Virus record (IMG/VR): IMGVR_UViG_3300008012_000030
Coordinates: 1-61,061 of that record
Strand: one strand, 5' to 3'
DNA length: 61,061 nt
Source of the DNA: a virus
A program made the position numbers and the translations under genes. The notes beneath the pieces are model-generated. The model did no database searches and was not told where the DNA came from. It saw only the letters and a list, made by a program, of their open reading frames with translations. Position 1 is the first letter of the stretch. The number at the start of each line of letters is the position of its first letter. Below, one piece after another: positions 48,949 through 57,284 of this stretch.

Positions 48949-50891
48949 TAGTATCCTCCGCCTACTGCTACGGCGCTTCCCCCTGTTACTACACTTTCGT
49001 AATCAACAATAGATTGATCGCCAAGTGCAGCTTCAAAATATTGTGCAACTACCGCTGTAGAGTTATCACCATTTGTTGTTTGGTAATTTACTGCAGGTGC
49101 TTGTTGTTTTAAAACCTTTTCTATAACAGTTAATCCGTATGCAATGCTTGCTTTCGTTTCATTCTTCTGTGATAGATATGGAGATCCTGCTGTCTCATTT
49201 ACGTATGATAATGCTGCTTCACGAGAACGTACATTGCCTCCGTGTTTCAAATCCCATATAAATGCATCAACTAATAATCCCATATCTCTTTCACACTTTG
49301 CACTATTGTAAGAGAACGCACTTGTGAACGGTGAAATATTATTTGTTATTTGATAGTCTGTCCATTCTACAATTTCTCGCTGAATAAATCTTCTGTTTCT
49401 TTCTAGTAATTTTACAGCACTAGCAGCTTTAGTACCCATCTCAACTTGTTGAGCAGCATATCTAATGCTTCTCCAAGGTCTATCTATAGATTTACCATAA
49501 GCTGGTGCAGGACTGTCTACACCATGTTCTGCAACATAGTAAACATCATCAGCACTTGCATAAGTAACCCATTCAGGTATTCCTGCTGTGCTTACTTGTA
49601 AAATTTGTCCATCTGTTCCAATTGGTAAACGAGTTGGTCCTGCAGCTCCATAGTATACTAAATCGCCTGTAGTAGTCAAAACACTTTGTTCACTACCAAT
49701 TGTTATTACGTTCCAGTAAGTACCAGTTGCATCTAAGTCTGGACGAGAATTTTGTGCGCCACCGCCTGGATCTACTTTTGTTTCTGTAGAATAATCATCA
49801 CCTTCGGAAACATGTCCTAAAATACAAATATATGAATTATCACCATATCTTACAACATCGCCTTCATAGTATTCTTGGTCATCTAACCATTCTCCGCGCC
49901 AGTCAATACCGGTATTAAATCTATCCCAGTATGTGCTATTTGGTGGTTGCTGACCTGTATGATCAATTTTAGCTCTATATGTATATCCGCCTAAACGTAC
50001 AAGATCGCCAACTTCGTATTCAAAGTTTGAACTATCGTCGCCCCAATCTCCTATAAATCTTAAACCTTCTGAAAATAAATCCCAATCACTTGTTGATGCA
50101 GGAGGTCGAGCACCTGTGTTTTCAGTTTTTGCAATATATTGGTTACCACCATATGCAACAATATCTCCTGGTTGATAATTTGCAGGACCGCTCCATCTAG
50201 ATTCGTATTGGAAGCCATCTACAAATTTTGACCATTTTGCACTGTCTGCCGCAAAAGTTCCTGCTGCTGTATGATACTGTGTAGCTATCCATAAGTTAGC
50301 GCCTAGTCTAACTACATCGTTAACTTTATATCTAGTGCCGGTTGCCCAATCATTTTTGTAATCAAATCCTTGATTAAAAATATCCCATTTAGAAAGATCT
50401 GCTTCTAATCCTAAGCTGTCAGTCGCTGCGCTAATATGATTCTGGTTACATACATATGTTGTTCCACCGTACTTTACTTGATCATTTTGTTTATAATCGA
50501 AATTAGTTTGCCAATCACCCTTCCATTCAATACCTTCTGCATAAATCACCCAGTTTGCAATGTCAGCTTCTAATCCTGTAGTAGAATCCGCTGCAGATGT
50601 ATGAGGATTCTGACAAATATATAGTCGTCCACCATATCTTACAATATCACTGTACACATAATAAACTTGTGGTTGCCAGTCACCTTTCCAAGTTTGTCCA
50701 TCACTTACCAGATTCCATTTTGGAGGACTAATATCAAAGTCACTAAAGAATGAAGCAGAACTAATATGACCCGTTATACAAATGTATACTTTTCCACCAA
50801 AAGCAACAACATCATCTTGATAATATTGTTGTCCGGTAGCCCAGTCATTTTTCCATACAAATCTAATTCTACCAAGTTTAAATTCTGCCAT
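48948..50891 (-). CDS. Carbohydrate-binding-repeat structural protein, 647 aa
   Basis: Residues ~1-330 hold seven repeats of W-x-x-DW...Y-x-x-x-D-x-V-x-x-G-x-x-Y-x-C-x-x-H (FVWKNDWATGQQYYQDDVVA, TWKGDWQPQVYYVYSDIVRY, EWKGDWQTNFDYKQNDQVKY and others), like CBM5/12-type chitin-binding modules. A bridging part follows (LPIGTDGQILQVSTAGIPEW, VYYVAEHGVDSPAPAYGKSI), then one copy of the KCxRD helical module (YNSAKCERDMGLLVDAFIWD). The protein stops there, and its natural continuation is the 2058-aa protein that begins at the overlapping TAATG. GAGC precedes the ATG and a GATAAATAA motif lies at 50909-50917. It probably binds surface glycans. Confidence 0.86.
   Translation of the reverse strand: MAEFKLGRIRFVWKNDWATGQQYYQDDVVAFGGKVYICITGHISSASFFSDFDISPPKWNLVSDGQTWKGDWQPQVYYVYSDIVRYGGRLYICQNPHTSAADSTTGLEADIANWVIYAEGIEWKGDWQTNFDYKQNDQVKYGGTTYVCNQNHISAATDSLGLEADLSKWDIFNQGFDYKNDWATGTRYKVNDVVRLGANLWIATQYHTAAGTFAADSAKWSKFVDGFQYESRWSGPANYQPGDIVAYGGNQYIAKTENTGARPPASTSDWDLFSEGLRFIGDWGDDSSNFEYEVGDLVRLGGYTYRAKIDHTGQQPPNSTYWDRFNTGIDWRGEWLDDQEYYEGDVVRYGDNSYICILGHVSEGDDYSTETKVDPGGGAQNSRPDLDATGTYWNVITIGSEQSVLTTTGDLVYYGAAGPTRLPIGTDGQILQVSTAGIPEWVTYASADDVYYVAEHGVDSPAPAYGKSIDRPWRSIRYAAQQVEMGTKAASAVKLLERNRRFIQREIVEWTDYQITNNISPFTSAFSYNSAKCERDMGLLVDAFIWDLKHGGNVRSREAALSYVNETAGSPYLSQKNETKASIAYGLTVIEKVLKQQAPAVNYQTTNGDNSTAVVAQYFEAALGDQSIVDYESVVTGGSAVAVGGGY
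48948..50891 (-). repeat. Sevenfold W-DW/Y-C-H protein repeat
   Basis: About seven units of roughly 45 codons occupy the first half of this gene; seven more occupy the first ~410 codons of the 1861-aa gene (54,900-56,500). The units differ in sequence but keep W, DW, D-x-V and G-x-x-Y, so they are old duplications rather than recent copies. Confidence 0.75.
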
Positions 50892-50908
50892 TTATTTGCT
50901 CCGCTATG

Positions 50909-50917
50909 TTATTTATC
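50909..50917 (-). promoter_or_regulatory. Late promoter motif (GATAAATAA)
   Basis: The minus strand reads GATAAATAAC 18 bases before the 647-aa start, with GGAGC between. It lies in the last codons of the 1861-aa gene. Confidence 0.55.
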
Positions 50918-53900
50918 TTATTGCATTGACTCATTGAAATTCCTTGCAAACAGCATTTGACTAACTATTGTACCCTGTATTGCTGTTGGGTTGTTTAAAT
51001 CATCTTTACCGTCAAAAACTACAACTCTCGGTATTGTTAGATAGTTGCCTCCTGTGGTTAAAATTATATTTTCACTAGTGCCAACCTGAACTTGACCTGC
51101 TGTAATACTATTAGTTTCAAGATCAGAACCACCAACTGACAATCTATCTGCTAAGAACGTAGCAATAGCTTTTTGTGTTGGTATAATACTATTGCTATCT
51201 GCACTAAATGTGGGGTCGGTACTAAATTCATTTACTACTGCACCGGAACCACCTAGCCTTACTCCGCCAAGTGATAGTTCACTTAAACCGTCTAAATCAA
51301 AAAATTCTGCACTAATTGTAACCACACCAGTTGCTTGGTTTACACCAAATAATTCGCCTGCTCTAAAGTTACCGTCTTGGTCTGTACTGGTATAGAAAAC
51401 TCTACCACCATCAACTTCTAATACTTCATTTTCTGGCGCACTAACAAAATATGCGCCGCCAGCATAAATTTCTGGGTAATTTGTTTGTTGGAAGTTACCT
51501 GTACCAATGTCTAGGAAATCATGTCCTGATATTCTACACTGTGCATATCCTACCCTTAATGTAGTTGCAGTATTCGTTGCTAGATTGTATTCGTTTTTCA
51601 TTGAAGGACTTATTTGGAAACGTACAATTCTAGTTCCATTTCCGCTTCCGTCGTCGCCTAAATCAGTTGCACCAACTCCTGTAAATAATTTGTATACATC
51701 AGGATCATCAGAAACTTCGTCGTCAATTGTTGCAAATCTAATTTGCACTCCCGGTCCAGGTATACTTGCATTTACTCCTTTTAGTGTTACAAATGATCCT
51801 TCAGGGATAATATCTGCAAATCCATTTCCAGATATTGTTATAGAACTTGTAGTAACTCTATAACCTGCACCTCTGTTTATAAAGTCGGGTTGGGCTAATA
51901 CGCCGTTTCCTAATCGATTATCTACTTCAATTTCACTTACATATTGAGTGTCAACTACTGTTAATTCAACAGGATTTGAAACAGAATAACCGCTACCAGG
52001 ATCCCAAATTTTAATTTCTGTAAATGATCCAGCAGTTACGTTTGCTCTAACTTTAGCTAGTGCCCCTGTATTAATTGTACATACACTATTTAGAATTTGA
52101 TTGTCTCTGAATGTTACCCAACGAGGTTCTTGTCCTATGTCTGTAAAACAAATTGTTTTATATTCTCCTGCATTATCAAGATTATATTCTCTCCAATAAA
52201 TTCCATCTTCTGTAGTTGCTACCCAAGTTGTCGGACCAGATTCAAAACCTAAAGGTTGACCATAATCTACGGCTGTTTGTGTTTGACAAACTGCCACAAA
52301 TACACCTTGTCCATATTTGATGTCATTCCATATCATAGCAGTTGATCCGTCTGGTGACGGAGCAGTAGTACCTAATGACCAAGTTTGTCCTCTATCTAAA
52401 CTATATGCTATAGTACCGTCTTCGGCTAGTGCTAAAAATCTATTGTTTCCGTATTCAAGATTGATCCAATTATACTCTCCTGGAAGAACATTATTAAATC
52501 TTGACCAAGTTATTCCATCTGCACTATATGCTACATCTCTTGTTTGGGAGCCAGATATTGCTACAAATCTTTGTTGTCCAAATGCTACTTTTAACCATTG
52601 ATCTCCTGTACTGTCGTCTCCCGTAGGTAATGTTGCTGATCCCCAATTTAATCCGTCTGTGCTATAAGCCGCTACATTAGTATTTTCTGCAATAACAACA
52701 AACCTATGTGTTCCACCTTTCAGTAATCCGTACGCACCGTCTACCCAGTTTTGTGATGTTGGTAGGCTCCTTGTAGTCCAAGAAACACCGTCATAACTAA
52801 AACTATAATTTGCTGTACCTCTTGCTAAAGCTAAAAATCTATTTCTGCCTGTTAAAAGTTTAAAATAATTTGCATTTACACTTAGATTTGTTTCTGTCCA
52901 AGATGTTCCGTTGTCACTGTAAACAACAAAGTTAGGACTTGCTAGTGCTACAAATCTTCCATCTCTTGCCACTCCAGAAGTAGAAATACTTACTATTGTA
53001 TTTGAACTGTCTTGGGTTGTTTCTGTAACTGTTACTGTTAAGTCATTTGCTGGTGTAGCTCCGCCTAGTGATGTTCCAGGAACTACTAGTTGATCTCCTG
53101 TAGCATATCCAGCTCCAGGATTAACAAGAGTAACAATATAATTATTTCCTGATCGTTGTACATTTATTGTTGCGGGCACTGCTACAGTATCTTGTACACC
53201 AGCACTTCCGTCTGCAAGTTCAATATTAAAGTAAAAAGCAGTTAATCCGCCAAACTGGCTATCTATAAATGATCGAGCTTGTGGTAAATTTGTTGCTGAT
53301 GAACTAAATCCTGGATGATTTGCATAAACTCTCGGTTCGATTCTATAAGTTGTTGTGCTATCTAAATCTGTTTCAATTGGAAATCCTGGTAATACATGAT
53401 CCCAGCCTAATTCGTTAGTACTCTCTTTACGTACTGTACATTCTTTTGATACTGTGTTATAAGCGGCAACGTATCCGTATTGTCCTACTCCTGTTCCTTG
53501 AATGATTAACAATCTCATACCTAGAATTTCTGTATCAAATTGTGTTTCTTCATTAGTGTTAAGAATAAGTCTACTGCCTGCACCAATTGTTACTTGTGCA
53601 GAATTTTGTCTTACAAGATAATTAGATCCGCCTTCTGATCCTGATCCACTAGTGTTAATTAATCTTGATTCAAATAATGCACCATGTCTAAAGTCAGTAT
53701 ATTCAACTTCAGCATCAAATCCTGCACCAATAATCTCTGCACTTGCTTGTGAATAATTTTCTCCTGCATGGCTGTATTCAAAAACAAATAATTGATCTGT
53801 AGTGCCTCCTGCAAAAGCAGCACTAACTTGAGCTTCGTTTTGCGTATTATCTACTAAAACATCTTGAGGCACTTCGTCAGGATCATTACCTTCTGCGATT

Positions 53901-56503
53901 GCGCCATAAGTACCGTAAGAATTATTTCCATTAGTAGCACGTATAATTCCACCATTTTCCGCCAAGTATCCTACTTGACAGTAGTACGTAAACACAGACA
54001 CAAGTTCTGCTCTTGCATTTCCTGTAATCCAAGCTCCTATTCCGTCACTTAACACTTGTGTAAAGTCATTTGAAACCATAGATCGATTTCCGCCATTATG
54101 TAGAGTTCCATCTACTTTTTTACCTACACATGCAGTACCTATATTTGTAACTCCTTGTAGATAAGGTGATCTATTTACAATCCAAGTTCTATTATCAGCT
54201 GGTCCCCAACCTGGATCAAGTGCAACACACGCACCACCTGTTGGTCTTTGGTATTGTGCAAAAACTCCTGGCGGGTTAAGAGTTCCCTGTAACCCATCAG
54301 TGGTACAATTTCTTAAACCGGTAGTATCTCTTACCCAAAACAAATCATCTAATTTTGATCCGTTTACACTATTTGCGTAATATCTGCCGGCAACAAGTGT
54401 TAGATAATTTCCAGAGTATTTTACATCACGTTTTATTCCTCTAAAAAATACACGTAAATCATTAGTTTCTTTAGTTTTATCTAATGTTATATCAGGATAT
54501 TGATTTTTTACATAATTATACGCTTCTTCTACAAGAAAATCCTCAGTCAAAGATAATATAGTTGATAAATTTATTCTATTGGTATCAGCATTTAAAGAAT
54601 TTGATCCAGATAAAGTTGGATCTGTATCTCCGCTTTGTATTCTAAATTCTACAAAATTTTTATAGTCTGCAAATATAGCTGCTAAAGCGTTAATAGCATC
54701 TGGAGTAGTAGGTGGAAGATTACCTGGTTGGTCTACAGTATTTCCAGATGATTTTACTATAGGTACACCGTTTGCAACATCACTTACAATACTTTCTATA
54801 TGATTTATAGCTGTTGTATGATAAATCCAAGTGTTTGCATATTCAGTTTTCCGACCAGTAGCAACTATCGTTGTTGATCTCAATTCGTCGCCCATTACAA
54901 CACATCCTGCAGGAATAGTTATTGGTCCTACTTCTTCAAATCTACCTGTCGCCACAGCAACTTTTGAAGGAGTTAATGGTGTTAAGGTATCTTCTATAAA
55001 ATTACATGCATATCTTACAGTTCTAAACGGTCTATTTGCAGATTTACCATAGCCAGGTTGATCGACACCGTGTTTTGCAACATATACTATGTCGGTATCA
55101 GCACCAACACTTCTCCAATATGCCTCAAGTTCGTCACTTACACTTAACACTTGTCGTTCTGTTCCTATAGGAACACGAGCAGATCCAAAACTAGATCCAT
55201 CTCCAATTTGTCCTATTCCTAAATCTCTCGACAATCCAAATGTAAGCATATCACCTGGATACAACATACCTGCAGGTTGTCCTGCTTGTATTAAAATATC
55301 CCAATACACGTATCCGCTGCCATTATCTCCTGGGAAATTATTAACAGCCGATTCATGTTCTTGGTTACAAACATAAGTAGAACCTAAATATGTAACTACA
55401 TCGCCTAAAGAATAAACGGTATCTGTTTGCCATACATTTAAAAATATTTTTCCTGGTACTACTTGTTCCCAAACCTCTTCATCTAAATAATCTAAAGTGC
55501 TTCCATCTCCGTCTGCAATACTTACATCTCTTACTGCTCTATATAGGTATCCTCCTCTTTGTACAATATCTCCAGTTTTAAAAGGTGTTGAATAAATTTT
55601 ATTCCATAATCCTCTAAAATTATAATTTTTTGATAATATTCTCCAATCAATTGTACTATCAACGGTGTCAGAAACTTCACTGCGAGAAGGTTGGCTGTCT
55701 ATATTATTATTGATTGCATAGTATAGATGTCCTCCATATCTTACAATATCTCCTTCGTTATAAACAGTAGTACTATCCCAGACATTATCAAATTGACTTC
55801 CTGGAATTTCTAATTCAAATTTTTCATCATCTATTTCTAAACTTCCTGAAGTATGTGTTTCTATACATTTAAAAATTCCTCCACCATATCTAACTAAATC
55901 GTTTAATTTGTAATTAGTGGTAACTTCCCACACACCTTTGTAGTCATATCCTTCATAATGTACTACCCAATTTCCTGTTTCGTTTTCAAAAACTCCACTT
56001 AGATGAGGTAATACACATTTATAAATTATGCCACCATATCTCACTGTTGATCCTAAGCCATAACTTGTACCTGGTGACCAATCTGTTTGATATCCTTGTC
56101 CTAAACCATACAAAACCCATTTATTTGAGCTAGTATTAATACTTTCATTAACACCTTGAGAATCTGTGTGAAAATCTGTTGAAGCATGTGCGACTTGACA
56201 AACATACAAAGATCCTTGATATTGAATAATATCACCTACATTGTAATCAGTAGCAGTTTCCCATTCGCCTGCAAAAAATTTACTGCTAGTCATTACTATC
56301 CAACGAGGTTGTGGAATAGGAGGACTAGATCCTGGAACAGTAGCTTCTTGATCTGTTCTAAATGATGCGCTTGCTGTATGTCCAACTACACAGACATAAC
56401 TTTTACCATTAATTCTTACAATATCGTCTCTAATATAATCAGTGCCTGCTGTCCAATCACCTTTCCAGTTGTACTTAAATCTGTCTAATGAAAATTCTGC
56501 CAT
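50918..56503 (-). CDS. Giant fibre/baseplate-associated structural protein, 1861 aa
   Basis: The first ~410 residues hold seven CBM5/12-like repeats (YNWKGDWTAGTDYIRDDIVR, FFAGEWETATDYNVGDIIQY, YDYKGVWEVTTNYKLNDLVR and others). It continues with VYVAKHGVDQPGYGKSANRP, VPIGTERQVLSV, IPAGCVVMGDELRSTTIVAT and one degenerate KCxRD-type module. Then come GGACVALDPGWGPADNRTW, ATNGNNSYGTYGAIAEGND, BNR-type repeats (YSDNGTSW, YDGVSWTT, YSTDGLNW, YSADGITW, YSLDRGQTW) and GRVFYTSTDQDGNFRAGELF near the end. It is a fused version of the 647-aa plus 2058-aa pair. The role is inferred: virion adsorption apparatus with glycan-binding and propeller domains. Confidence 0.88.
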   Translation of the reverse strand: MAEFSLDRFKYNWKGDWTAGTDYIRDDIVRINGKSYVCVVGHTASASFRTDQEATVPGSSPPIPQPRWIVMTSSKFFAGEWETATDYNVGDIIQYQGSLYVCQVAHASTDFHTDSQGVNESINTSSNKWVLYGLGQGYQTDWSPGTSYGLGSTVRYGGIIYKCVLPHLSGVFENETGNWVVHYEGYDYKGVWEVTTNYKLNDLVRYGGGIFKCIETHTSGSLEIDDEKFELEIPGSQFDNVWDSTTVYNEGDIVRYGGHLYYAINNNIDSQPSRSEVSDTVDSTIDWRILSKNYNFRGLWNKIYSTPFKTGDIVQRGGYLYRAVRDVSIADGDGSTLDYLDEEVWEQVVPGKIFLNVWQTDTVYSLGDVVTYLGSTYVCNQEHESAVNNFPGDNGSGYVYWDILIQAGQPAGMLYPGDMLTFGLSRDLGIGQIGDGSSFGSARVPIGTERQVLSVSDELEAYWRSVGADTDIVYVAKHGVDQPGYGKSANRPFRTVRYACNFIEDTLTPLTPSKVAVATGRFEEVGPITIPAGCVVMGDELRSTTIVATGRKTEYANTWIYHTTAINHIESIVSDVANGVPIVKSSGNTVDQPGNLPPTTPDAINALAAIFADYKNFVEFRIQSGDTDPTLSGSNSLNADTNRINLSTILSLTEDFLVEEAYNYVKNQYPDITLDKTKETNDLRVFFRGIKRDVKYSGNYLTLVAGRYYANSVNGSKLDDLFWVRDTTGLRNCTTDGLQGTLNPPGVFAQYQRPTGGACVALDPGWGPADNRTWIVNRSPYLQGVTNIGTACVGKKVDGTLHNGGNRSMVSNDFTQVLSDGIGAWITGNARAELVSVFTYYCQVGYLAENGGIIRATNGNNSYGTYGAIAEGNDPDEVPQDVLVDNTQNEAQVSAAFAGGTTDQLFVFEYSHAGENYSQASAEIIGAGFDAEVEYTDFRHGALFESRLINTSGSGSEGGSNYLVRQNSAQVTIGAGSRLILNTNEETQFDTEILGMRLLIIQGTGVGQYGYVAAYNTVSKECTVRKESTNELGWDHVLPGFPIETDLDSTTTYRIEPRVYANHPGFSSSATNLPQARSFIDSQFGGLTAFYFNIELADGSAGVQDTVAVPATINVQRSGNNYIVTLVNPGAGYATGDQLVVPGTSLGGATPANDLTVTVTETTQDSSNTIVSISTSGVARDGRFVALASPNFVVYSDNGTSWTETNLSVNANYFKLLTGRNRFLALARGTANYSFSYDGVSWTTRSLPTSQNWVDGAYGLLKGGTHRFVVIAENTNVAAYSTDGLNWGSATLPTGDDSTGDQWLKVAFGQQRFVAISGSQTRDVAYSADGITWSRFNNVLPGEYNWINLEYGNNRFLALAEDGTIAYSLDRGQTWSLGTTAPSPDGSTAMIWNDIKYGQGVFVAVCQTQTAVDYGQPLGFESGPTTWVATTEDGIYWREYNLDNAGEYKTICFTDIGQEPRWVTFRDNQILNSVCTINTGALAKVRANVTAGSFTEIKIWDPGSGYSVSNPVELTVVDTQYVSEIEVDNRLGNGVLAQPDFINRGAGYRVTTSSITISGNGFADIIPEGSFVTLKGVNASIPGPGVQIRFATIDDEVSDDPDVYKLFTGVGATDLGDDGSGNGTRIVRFQISPSMKNEYNLATNTATTLRVGYAQCRISGHDFLDIGTGNFQQTNYPEIYAGGAYFVSAPENEVLEVDGGRVFYTSTDQDGNFRAGELFGVNQATGVVTISAEFFDLDGLSELSLGGVRLGGSGAVVNEFSTDPTFSADSNSIIPTQKAIATFLADRLSVGGSDLETNSITAGQVQVGTSENIILTTGGNYLTIPRVVVFDGKDDLNNPTAIQGTIVSQMLFARNFNESMQ

Positions 56504-56504
56504 T

Positions 56505-56951
56505 TTAGTATCCTTGTCCGTTCGGTGTATATGGTGTTGGGTCTTTTAGTACTGCATCTTCATTTCCGTCGCTATATGAAGGACTTGAAATTGCATCTGG
56601 ATAAACATATGCTTGTGATAACCGTTGAATGAATTGACCATCTGTAGGATCAATAAAATATGTTAACGATCTACTGTCCCATTTGAATTGCGGATATCTA
56701 ACATTGTTATATAGTTTGTCATGATTTTCGTCTATGCCGCTAAGAAAATCAATACCTTCTTCAAAGTCAAGATAGTTTTCTTCAGCAATACCAATGTCAT
56801 TTACTACAACAACATTCTCATCTCCGCCTGCTAATTGATCAGATTTCATTAAAAATAATTCACCGTCTTCGTTTCTACGTAGTCCATAAAAATAACGTTT
56901 GATAAAACTATCAATGACGTCGGTTGGACTTGTTCCTATATAATATGTCAT
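56505..56951 (-). CDS. Small virion structural protein, 148 aa
   Basis: The protein MTYYIGTSPTDVIDSFIKRY... has an N-terminal helix and several strands (GLRRNEDGELFLMKSDQLAG, VVVVNDIGIAEENYLDFEEG, YPQFKWDSRSLTYFIDPTDG). Such proteins accompany the giant fibre genes in marine T4-like phages. The end SSPSYSDGNEDAVLKDPTPY is flexible. It overlaps the upstream 109-aa gene by one base and starts the giant 1861-aa gene after 1 base, so the three are one transcription unit. No catalytic motif is seen. Confidence 0.75.
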   Translation of the reverse strand: MTYYIGTSPTDVIDSFIKRYFYGLRRNEDGELFLMKSDQLAGGDENVVVVNDIGIAEENYLDFEEGIDFLSGIDENHDKLYNNVRYPQFKWDSRSLTYFIDPTDGQFIQRLSQAYVYPDAISSPSYSDGNEDAVLKDPTPYTPNGQGY

Positions 56952-57280
56952 TATGTTATCTCCACGTAGCTGACTATCACATCAACTGAATCGTCAACAC
57001 TTGATCTAACAAGTAATTGATTGCTAGGTGCTAGTACTAATTTTTCGCCTGTACTAACAGCACGTAAACTTGTTCCAGCTGGCAAAATACTGTCTTTTAA
57101 ATAGTAGCCTGTAACACTGGTATTATCTTTAATTAAAACATCGCAATATATAAATTGGTCTGTAAGATTTGTAAAACTCAATCCAAGAATAGTTACCCTT
57201 GTTGTTGGCAGTGTTTCATAAATCAACACAGGTACTGTGCCGCAATTTTTTATTACTGTATTTTTTAATATAGTTGCCAT
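56951..57280 (-). CDS. Small beta-rich virion protein, 109 aa
   Basis: The protein starts MATILKNTVIKNCGTVPVLI and continues TTRVTILGLSFTNLTDQFIY, CDVLIKDNTSVTGYYLKDSI and LPAGTSLRAVSTGEKLVLAP, a beta-sandwich pattern shared with the 107-aa protein at 42438-42761. The opening ILKNTVIKNCG resembles the MA-x-LKNT starts of the Gly-rich fibres at 39387-41617, so they may share an attachment motif. Its stop overlaps the next ATG (TAATG-type, 1 base). The function in the virion is unknown. Confidence 0.72.
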   Translation of the reverse strand: MATILKNTVIKNCGTVPVLIYETLPTTRVTILGLSFTNLTDQFIYCDVLIKDNTSVTGYYLKDSILPAGTSLRAVSTGEKLVLAPSNQLLVRSSVDDSVDVIVSYVEIT

Positions 57281-57284
57281 TTAT

